A DNA stretch of 64,000 nt, from positions 387,859 through 451,858 of the forward strand of contig JAQFVV010000506.1 of NCBI GenBank assembly GCA_028023455.1, written 5' to 3'. Positions 56,501-64,000 of the stretch are shown here, one piece after another. The stretch's first letter is position 1. The number at the start of each line of letters is the position of its first letter. The notes beneath the pieces are model-generated. The model searched no databases and was not told where the DNA came from. It worked only from the letters and a program-made list of their open reading frames with translations. The translations under genes were made by a program, and so were the position numbers. This DNA is from Epiperipatus broadwayi (taxonomy: Eukaryota; Onychophora; Udeonychophora; Euonychophora; Peripatidae).

Positions 56501-59500
56501 GTAAAAATTGTGTAATAATAATAATAATTTGATGTATTTACTATGTTTTCTTTAGATCAACCAAATGTTATATGATTATTGAATGAATGTATTAATATTT
56601 AAATAATATACACGCACAAGACTAATAATAGCAGTTTTATTTTAATATGCATATTTTAAATTGATGACGTAAATTTAGTACAACGTAATATGAAAACCTA
56701 GAAGTAATTATATGATTCTTTCGTGAATGAATTTCAATGTTTCTGTTCCAATATTAGAAATCAGATTTATTATACTAGTGTAAGTTTTTTTTTTTTTTTA
56801 AAGTTAGTAAGAAGTATATAAGGTCTATATTTTATTTTATTTTTATTAGATGAATTACGTTAATTTTACATAGAAATTTATATTTTTGATTGAAGGCTTA
56901 TTGTAAATAGATGATGAGGTATAGGAGAGTTTGGATCGTTATTATTTTTTTGTTTTAAAATTGGTCATTTGTTTTACTGAAATTAAATAGGGTTAAAATG
57001 ACTTTTGTAGGTAGTAGTTTTTATAAAGGAATAGGAATAATAAGTAAAGAAAAGTAATGATTTAAAATGGAAAAGAATCATAGAATTTATTTGATATAAT
57101 ACTTTATAAAAGTTGAAATTATTGAATAATTTTAAATATTATTTTTTTAAAAGTACATATACGTATTGCATATTCTAATAAGACATGTAGTATGATCTTA
57201 TATCGGAATGAAATAAATAGTGATAGTCAATAAGTGTTATTATACTACAAAGTTATATCAGTTGATACATTAATTAATATTTGAGTCATACTGATAATAA
57301 ATGTAATACAGCCTTATACATTATAATATAAATGATAGTAGGACTTAAGTGAAATAACATGTAAATTATTAAAGTTTGTTTATTTACATACATGCTACAT
57401 GAATGATATCTTACATAAAATCTTTTCTTATATTAATTGATAATAAGTAATGTTTATGTAAATTAAAGTCATAAACTTAATTGAATTTTATTAATAAAAC
57501 ATTCTCTGAAATGTATAAACTATCTACTTATAGTTATGGAAATAATAACAGTGTAAAAATCTTGTATTATTATTTTCTTATTTTTATTTTCTTTAGTTCC
57601 ATTTAAATGTAAATAGTGTAAATAAATTATTTGTTAAAGTTAATGTAAATAAATTTGTTAAGTTGTTTAAAAGATGTGTTGAATTCATTATTTTATACCA
57701 CAGCATTTGACAACAGATAATTTGAATAAACATAATATTTGCACAATATAAATTTATTATTTTATTATTTTGAGAAAGAAATACAATATTTTCATAATAT
57801 GATTTATAGAAATTGATTGACATTAACATATGATATTACAATGGTCATAGAATAATTATAATGCACAATATAAAAGTATAAGATTATTTATTGCCACAAA
57901 TTATTGAATTATAAGATTTTGGTCTATTTTAAAATTAAGATGCTATATGGAAATGAAGACATGCATATGATTTGTTTATTTTCTTAATGATTAAAAGTAT
58001 AACCCAATAGATAAGATTAAGATATACCCTAAAGATTATTATTGTTAGTGATTATTATTATTAGAATAAGTTAGGTGTATTTAGGTTTGATATTAAATCC
58101 CTTATCATTCCTATTTACATGAATTATTATTACTTAAGATAATTAGAAGAACCTGAGATCATTTTAATTATATTTCCTTAACAATAGATTGAGATTTATT
58201 TATCTATTATTATTAAAGATAGTTCATTTATAAAAGTCATAAGAATGCTGTAGAGTTAATAATAAGATAATAAAGAGGTAATAGTATTCTTATGCCATTG
58301 AGACATTGTCTTGGAAAGACATTGATTCAATGTAAATCTGATTACCAATTGTAACTTCACTTCACAGTCTCATGATTTTAATTGAATACTTATTTAATTG
58401 GTACATTATATTGAACTATATTAATCTGATAAGTTATAATATTTATAAAAATATATTAAAGATAATTGTACATATTTTAGCCGAGCATAATAATTTGATT
58501 GAGCTAGTCATATTTTTAAATTATATCATATATCGAGAAGTGAGGGTACAATATATGTACATGCATGTAGTGAAAATACACTGGAATATGGATGAGAAAA
58601 CAAATACATATTGACTGAATAATATCATCTATCAAAAGTTTACATACAAGTATTTTAAGAATTCACTTTATAGCTTTAAAAAAAATTCTCTTGCACATAT
58701 GTTAATACTTGTACATAATTTTAATTAATATAGTTTATTTTACAAAAAAAAAAAGTAGTTTAAGAATAAAGTTATGAGTAAATACGGTATAAGAGTGTCA
58801 AAAATGTATTTTATTGTCAATACTGCTAACCAAGCTTTGCATATGACACATCTGAGAATTATTAAGAGTGTTATTATTAAAGCAATATATAGCAGTTAAT
58901 AAAGTCATGCACATACATCAAATTATTTAAAAGCCAAAGAGCATCATTTTAATGATGAATGCTCCCAAACTATACATATCACTGATACAGGTTTGCCGAT
59001 AAATATCTTTGAAAAATAATAATCCATATGCACTAGAAAATACATAATCATATTTGTGGAAGCTCTGAGATGATAGAATAAAATCTAAACAAAGTTGGGT
59101 TTGATTAAAGCATGGACAAGTACAGTGACTCATGTTTAATTAAATTTGTTTTGATCTGCATCATAATTCTACATAAACTTTTTATTCCTTATGATAATAG
59201 ATGCAAAATATAAAAATATATCAAACAAAAGCAGTTTGTTGTTTATAATTACTACATATAAATCTCTCATTCAAATTTACATCTTCTGAGCACTAGTTTA
59301 AATAGATATGTATGATGAATAAAAAACACTCCTTTTTAATTTATACATGTATACACTTACACAATGTCTAAAGATTTATATTATATTAAAAGGAGATGAA
59401 ATATTAACTATTATAAATTAAAATTTAAACAATGATAATAAGTTTTATATTTAAATAAAATAAAAAATATTTAATGAGGTGTTTATTTATTTGGGACTTT

Positions 59501-59830
59501 CATCAATATAATCTTATAAATTTTGGAACACTGCAATTAGAACTAATGAATCTTTCCTCTAGAAATCATCTTTTATTTCTTTATTTTATTATCATAATGC
59601 TAGTCTAAAGTGAAAAGGCATATTAATGTTTTTAATATAAGCCAACTTGCTTGTATAATCATATAGATCTTTAATAATATATAATCATATAAAAATGTAA
59701 TGTAAAACCAATAAGATATCCCATAACTTCTGCTTCACATCACTATTCAATAATATTTTTTTCTATAGCTATCCTACCTAGGGAATATTTTAATAATCAG
59801 TAAATGCTAGGTGTATTCTATACAATGCTG
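56501..59830. other. AT-rich DNA, nothing recognised
   Basis: No gene or repeat family recognised. Confidence 0.6.
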
Positions 59831-60070
59831 TCCTATGAAATATATCTGGACTAGTTTCTAGCTTATAGCTTTCATCAGTGAAGAGCTTTTGAATCTGGGA
59901 ACAGTGCACTTAAATCTTTTGGATCTAATGCACCTTTTCTCTAGTAGTCATCTTTTACTTCTTTGCATTATTACCAAACTAATAGCTAAATTGAAAAATA
60001 TATTGTTTTCACTCTAATTCAAATTACCCTTATAGACATTTAAATCTGAAAACAGTTACATATCTATATG
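59831..60070 (-). mobile_element. Diverged hammerhead-ribozyme repeat unit
   Basis: On the minus strand, sequences similar to the family blocks occur in the usual order ending at the ribozyme. The GATCCAAAAGATTTAAGTGC stretch matches family C GATCCTAAGATCTAGGTGCA. It lies just left of array B but belongs to the dispersed, older group. Confidence 0.6.
59841..59884 (-). ncRNA. Hammerhead ribozyme, dispersed copy with degraded stem I
   Basis: On the minus strand CTGATGA, stem II AGC/GCT with loop TATAA, GAAA, palindromic ACTAGT and GTC are all intact. The bases after the cleavage site (CAGATAT) no longer pair with the stem I 5' strand (CTCTTCA). Confidence 0.65.
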
Positions 60071-60119
60071 TTATGTAGCCAAACTCTGGGTGTCTACAAT
60101 TATTAAAAAATTAAATGCA

Positions 60120-60132
60120 TTATATATATATA
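60120..60132. repeat. Short (TA)n left of the mini-element
   Basis: About six TA repeats. Confidence 0.85.
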
Positions 60133-60183
60133 TGAAAAACAAAAAAACAAGTTAAAAACTTGGTAGAATGCCATCTGTTGACT

Positions 60184-60184
<1 letters not shown>
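60133..60184 (+). mobile_element. 52-bp mini-element made of the two satellite termini
   Basis: Its left half (TGAAAAACAAAAAAACAAG) matches the left terminus of array B (TGAAAAATAAAAACAAG). Its right half (GCCATCTGTTGACTTA) matches the right terminus of array B (GCCATCTATTGATCA). It is flanked by (TA)n on both sides, exactly as the arrays are. I interpret it as an internally deleted derivative that keeps only the two ends. Confidence 0.65.

Positions 60185-60209
<25 letters not shown>
60185..60209. repeat. (TA)n at the left edge of array B
   Basis: About 13 TA repeats separating the mini-element from array B. Confidence 0.95.
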
Positions 60210-60214
<5 letters not shown>

Positions 60215-60358
60215 AATAAAAACAAGTTAGTCACGTAACCTGCTATCACTTGTTATTTATGATCAATAGATGGCGTCTTTACCAAAACCGCCGAAACAAG
60301 TGTAAAATATTTTTACATAAACGCAAAAGGAGTCAGAATTAACTACCTCTTTCATTTT

Positions 60359-60418
60359 GCTCACCTCCAGATCAGCTGATTTCAAGCTGGTTTGCTTTCG
60401 TCAGTGGAAGGATAGAGC
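60359..60418 (-). ncRNA. Hammerhead ribozyme, array B copy 1
   Basis: Standard array B form; see the reference copy at 61,201. Confidence 0.92.
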
Positions 60419-60777
60419 TATAGAAACTAGGTCTAAAGACTGACTCTCAAGCGTTTATGCAAAACGTTTATATCAGTTTGCAAGCGTGAATTTTTCAGAC
60501 TGGTAAAGTCTTCAAACTCAGCCTAGCAAGCTAGATATCTATATGGGTCTGATCTCAGTTCAGTTTCACCACATAGTCAAAGTCTCTGCAATATATATCA
60601 TTGCAAGAAAACTTTAAAGGTACATTTATGAAAAATAAAAACAAGTTAGTCACGTAACCTGCTATCACTTGTTATTTATGATCAATAGATGGCGTCTTTA
60701 CCAAAACCGCCGAAACAAGTGTAAAATATTTTTACATAAACGCAAAAGGAGTCAGAATTAACTACCTCTTTCATTTT

Positions 60778-60837
60778 GCTCACCTCCAGATCAGCTGATT
60801 TCAAGCTGGTTTGCTTTCGTCAGTGGAAGGATAGAGC
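60778..60837 (-). ncRNA. Hammerhead ribozyme, array B copy 2
   Basis: Standard array B form, 22 bp from the inversion junction. Confidence 0.92.
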
Positions 60838-60858
60838 TATAGAAACTAGGTCTAAAGA

Positions 60859-60865
60859 CTGACTC
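60859..60865. other. Inversion junction of array B with 7-bp microhomology
   Basis: The direct unit reads AAAGACTGACTCTCAAGC and the inverted unit reads AATTCTGACTCCTTTTGC; the junction reads AAAGACTGACTCCTTTTGC. CTGACTC is common to both. Confidence 0.85.
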
Positions 60866-61200
60866 CTTTTGCGTTTATGTAAAAATATTTTACACTTGTT
60901 TCGGCGGTTTTGGTAAAGACGCCATCTATTGATCATAAATAACAAGTGATAGCAGGTTACGTGACTAACTTGTTTTTATTTTTCATAAATGTACCTTTAA
61001 AGTTTTCTTGCAATGATATATATTGCAGAGACTTTGACTATGTGGTGAAACTGAACTGAGATCAGACCCATATAGATATCTAGCTTGCTAGGCTGAGTTT
61101 GAAGACTTTACCAGTCTGAAAAATTCGGAAGACGCTTGCAAACTGATATAAACGTTTTGCATAAACGCTTGAGAGTCAGTCTTTAGACCTAGTTTCTATA

Positions 61201-61260
61201 GCTCTATCCTTCCACTGACGAAAGCAAACCAGCTTGAAATCAGCTGATCTGGAGGTGAGC
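61201..61260 (+). ncRNA. Hammerhead ribozyme, array B copy 3 (reference)
   Basis: A complete type I hammerhead. Stem I outer part is GCTC/GAGC; the internal loop is TATC opposite T; stem I inner part is CTTCCA/TGGAGG (six pairs, one G-T). The box is CTGACGA (61,214-61,220). Stem II AAGC/GCTT is four perfect pairs with loop AAACCA. GAAA is at 61,235-61,238. Stem III is the short ATC/GAT helix within ATCAGCTGAT. Expected cleavage is after GATC at 61,248. The internal loop in stem I and the stem II loop sit where natural type I hammerheads make their activating loop-loop contact. Confidence 0.95.
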
Positions 61261-61619
61261 AAAATGAAAGAGGTAGTTAATTCTGACTCCTTTTGCGTTT
61301 ATTTAAAAATATTTTACACTTGTTTCGGCGGTTTTGGTAAAGACGCCATCTATTGATCATAAATAACAAGTGATAGCAGGTTACGTGACTAACTTGTTTT
61401 TATTTTTCATAAATGTACCTTTAAAGTTTTCTTGCAATGATATATATTGCAGAGACTTTGACTATGTGGTGAAACTGAACTGAGATCAGACCCATATAGA
61501 TATCTAGCTTGCTAGGCTGAGTTTGAAGACTTTACCAGTCTGAAAAATTCACGCTTGCAAACTGATATAAACGTTTTGCATAAACGCTTGAGAGTCAGTC
61601 TTTAGACCTAGTTTCTATA

Positions 61620-61679
61620 GCTCTATCCTTCCACTGACGAAAGCAAACCAGCTTGAAATCAGCTGATCTGGAGGTGAGC
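61620..61679 (+). ncRNA. Hammerhead ribozyme, array B copy 4
   Basis: Identical to the reference copy. Confidence 0.94.
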
Positions 61680-62038
61680 AAAATGAAAGAGGTAGTTAAT
61701 TCTGACTCCTTTTGCGTTTATGTAAAAATATTTTACACTTGTTTCGGCGGTTTTGGTAAAGACGCCATCTATTGATCATAAATAACAAGTGATAGCAGGT
61801 TACGTGACTAACTTGTTTTTATTTTTCATAAATGTACCTTTAAAGTTTTCTTGCAATGATATATATTGCAGAGACTTTGACTATGTGGTGAAACTGAACT
61901 GAGATCAGACCCATATAGATATCTAGCTTGCTAGGCTGAGTTTGAAGACTTTACCAGTCTGAAAAATTCACGCTTGCAAACTGATATAAACGTTTTGCAT
62001 AAACGCTTGAGAGTCAGTCTTTAGACCTAGTTTCTATA

Positions 62039-62098
62039 GCTCTATCCTTCCACTGACGAAAGCAAACCAGCTTGAAATCAGCTGATCTGGAGGTGAGC
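62039..62098 (+). ncRNA. Hammerhead ribozyme, array B copy 5
   Basis: Identical to the reference copy. Confidence 0.94.
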
Positions 62099-62457
62099 AA
62101 AATGAAAGAGGTAGTTAATTCTGACTCCTTTTGCGTTTATGTAAAAATATTTTACACTTGTTTCGGCGGTTTTGGTAAAGACGCCATCTATTGATCATAA
62201 ATAACAAGTGATAGCAGGTTACGTGACTAACTTGTTTTTATTTTTCATAAATGTACCTTTAAAGTTTTCTTGCAATGATATATATTGCAGAGACTTTGAC
62301 TATGTGGTGAAACTGAACTGAGATCAGACCCATATAGATATCTAGCTTGCTAGGCTGAGTTTGAAGACTTTACCAGTCTGAAAAATTCACGCTTGCAAAC
62401 TGATATAAACGTTTTGCATAAACGCTTGAGAGTCAGTCTTTAGACCTAGTTTCTATA

Positions 62458-62517
62458 GCTCTATCCTTCCACTGACGAAAGCAAACCAGCTTGAAATCAG
62501 CTGATCTGGAGGTGAGC
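62458..62517 (+). ncRNA. Hammerhead ribozyme, array B copy 6
   Basis: Identical to the reference copy. Confidence 0.94.
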
Positions 62518-62876
62518 AAAATGAAAGAGGTAGTTAATTCTGACTCCTTTTGCGTTTATGTAAAAATATTTTACACTTGTTTCGGCGGTTTTGGTAAAGA
62601 CGCCATCTATTGATCATAAATAACAAGTGATAGCAGGTTACGTGACTAACTTGTTTTTATTTTTCATAAATGTACCTTTAAAGTTTTCTTGCAATGATAT
62701 ATATTGCAGAGACTTTGACTATGTGGTGAAACTGAACTGAGATCAGACCCATATAGATATCTAGCTTGCTAGGCTGAGTTTGAAGACTTTACCAGTCTGA
62801 AAAATTCACGCTTGCAAACTGATATAAACGTTTTGCATAAACGCTTGAGAGTCAGTCTTTAGACCTAGTTTCTATA

Positions 62877-62936
62877 GCTCTATCCTTCCACTGACGAAAG
62901 CAAACCAGCTTGAAATCAGCTGATCTGGAGGTGAGC
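62877..62936 (+). ncRNA. Hammerhead ribozyme, array B copy 7
   Basis: Identical to the reference copy. Confidence 0.94.
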
Positions 62937-63295
62937 AAAATGAAAGAGGTAGTTAATTCTGACTCCTTTTGCGTTTATGTAAAAATATTTTACACTTGTT
63001 TCGGCGGTTTTGGTAAAGACGCCATCTATTGATCATAAATAACAAGTGATAGCAGGTTACGTGACTAACTTGTTTTTATTTTTCATAAATGTACCTTTAA
63101 AGTTTTCTTGCAATGATATATATTGCAGAGACTTTGACTATGTGGTGAAACTGAACTGAGATCAGACCCATATAGATATCTAGCTTGCTAGGCTGAGTTT
63201 GAAGACTTTACCAGTCTGAAAAATTCACGCTTGCAAACTGATATAAACGTTTTGCATAAACGCTTGAGAGTCAGTCTTTAGACCTAGTTTCTATA

Positions 63296-63355
63296 GCTCT
63301 ATCCTTCCACTGACGAAAGCAAACCAGCTTGAAATCAGCTGATCTGGAGGTGAGC
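63296..63355 (+). ncRNA. Hammerhead ribozyme, array B copy 8
   Basis: Identical to the reference copy. Confidence 0.94.
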
Positions 63356-63714
63356 AAAATGAAAGAGGTAGTTAATTCTGACTCCTTTTGCGTTTATGTA
63401 AAAATATTTTACACTTGTTTCGGCGGTTTTGGTAAAGACGCCATCTATTGATCATAAATAACAAGTGATAGCAGGTTACGTGACTAACTTGTTTTTATTT
63501 TTCATAAATGTACCTTTAAAGTTTTCTTGCAATGATATATATTGCAGAGACTTTGACTATGTGGTGAAACTGAACTGAGATCAGACCCATATAGATATCT
63601 AGCTTGCTAGGCTGAGTTTGAAGACTTTACCAGTCTGAAAAATTCACGCTTGCAAACTGATATAAACGTTTTGCATAAACGCTTGAGAGTCAGTCTTTAG
63701 ACCTAGTTTCTATA

Positions 63715-63774
63715 GATCTATCCTTCCACTGACGAAAGCAAACCAGCTTGAAATCAGCTGATCTGGAGGTGAGC
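63715..63774 (+). ncRNA. Hammerhead ribozyme, array B copy 9 (outer stem I variant)
   Basis: The outer stem I strand reads GATC instead of GCTC, breaking one outer pair; core and inner stem I are unchanged. Confidence 0.92.
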
Positions 63775-63873
63775 AAAATGAAAGAGGTAGTTAATTCTGA
63801 CTCCTTTTGCATTTATGTAAAAATATTTTACACTTGTTTCGGCGGTTTTGGTAAAGACGCCATCTATTGATCA

Positions 63874-63895
63874 TATATATATATATATATATATA
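63874..63895. repeat. (TA)n at the right edge of array B
   Basis: About 11 TA repeats directly after the last satellite base. Confidence 0.95.
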
Positions 63896-64000
63896 TTGTG
63901 CCCTTTTGTATGGGTCTCCATAAATTGTTGTATCAATCTATTTAAAAATTTTTAAATTTAAGATATATTTAGATATATGATGTTAATTTTATTTATAACA
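63893..64000 (+). repeat. Dispersed repeat R4, copy 2, cut by the window end
   Basis: Near-identical to 54,256-54,370. Array B with its (TA)n adjoins exactly where copy 1 has only a short TATATA. Confidence 0.9.

Larger units (their letters stand above)
60210..60865 (-). repeat. Array B, left part: 1.6 hammerhead satellite units in direct orientation
   Basis: TGAAAAATAAAAACAAGTTA starts at 60,210 and again at 60,629, giving a 419-bp unit. The second unit stops at CTGACTC (60,859-60,865), where orientation flips. Units are homologous to array A throughout but differ by many fixed substitutions, so the arrays are separate subfamilies. Confidence 0.95.
60859..63873 (+). repeat. Array B, right part: about 7.2 hammerhead satellite units in inverted orientation
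   Basis: GATCAT marks at 60,931, 61,355, 61,774, 62,193, 62,612, 63,031, 63,450 and 63,869 give a 419-bp period. The first interval is 424 bp because of a 5-bp insertion (GGAAG at about 61,127). The units are almost indistinguishable, more uniform than array A, so array B is younger or more strongly homogenised. The array ends at CTATTGATCA followed by (TA)n. Confidence 0.96.

Overview
The window looks like intergenic or intronic DNA from an AT-rich invertebrate genome, most likely a cephalopod and probably an octopus. The evidence is the very high A+T, more than twenty (TA)n microsatellites, tRNA-derived SINE relics, a mollusc-like RTE LINE, two Penelope-like elements (PLEs) and no intact host gene. 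The species assignment is inference. Nothing is bacterial: there are no operons, no rRNA and no CRISPR, and nearly every open frame is short chance sequence or (TA)n read as alternating Tyr-Ile.

The outstanding feature is a family of repeats that carry hammerhead self-cleaving ribozymes (HHR). Array A (6,051-12,193, about 14.7 units of 417 bp) and array B (60,210-63,873, about 8.7 units of 419 bp) are tandem satellites. Every unit contains the full hammerhead set: CTGANGA, stem II, GAAA, a very short palindromic stem III, a GATC cleavage site, and a two-part stem I with an internal loop. The arrays differ by compensatory changes in stem I, and more diverged relatives differ by compensatory changes in stem II. 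Related ribozymes occur in dispersed 300-440 bp copies near 2.55, 22.76, 33.92, 47.88, 48.56 and 59.87 kb; the copy at 33.65-34.06 kb has a 14-bp target-site duplication. At all three multi-unit loci (A, B and 47.77-48.77 kb) the units point outward from an internal inversion, minus-strand ribozymes on the left and plus-strand ribozymes on the right. Arrays A and B and a 52-bp mini-element at 60.13 kb share the same two termini, each abutting (TA)n. This resembles metazoan retrozymes: non-autonomous ribozyme repeats moved as circular RNA by other retroelements.

Candidate helpers lie nearby but are dead here. PLE 1 (25.48-27.07 kb, plus) and PLE 2, of another lineage (about 35.99-37.11 kb, plus), both retain reverse transcriptase and GIY-YIG endonuclease remnants. 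A 5'-truncated RTE LINE (14,205-15,748, minus) sits in the right arm of a fold-back element (13.9-14.2 kb) between 13-bp target-site duplications. A purine-rich stretch at 30.7-32.2 kb may be a decayed Gag-like gene.

Layout: 0-6 kb AT-rich with SINE, LINE and HHR relics; 6-12.2 kb array A; 13.9-15.8 kb fold-back plus RTE; 19.9-21.1 kb two short minisatellites; 22.6 kb HHR monomer; 23.2 kb SINE; 25.5-27.1 kb PLE 1; 30.7-32.2 kb Gag-like relic; 33.65-34.06 kb HHR retroposon; 36-37.1 kb PLE 2; 39-44 kb paired dispersed repeats and a SINE; 45.4-46.9 kb and 55.1-56.5 kb segments that look CpG-richer and may be host regulatory or gene-start DNA; 47.6-48.8 kb inverted HHR pair; 60.1-63.9 kb array B. 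The remainder is AT-rich DNA in which I recognise nothing.
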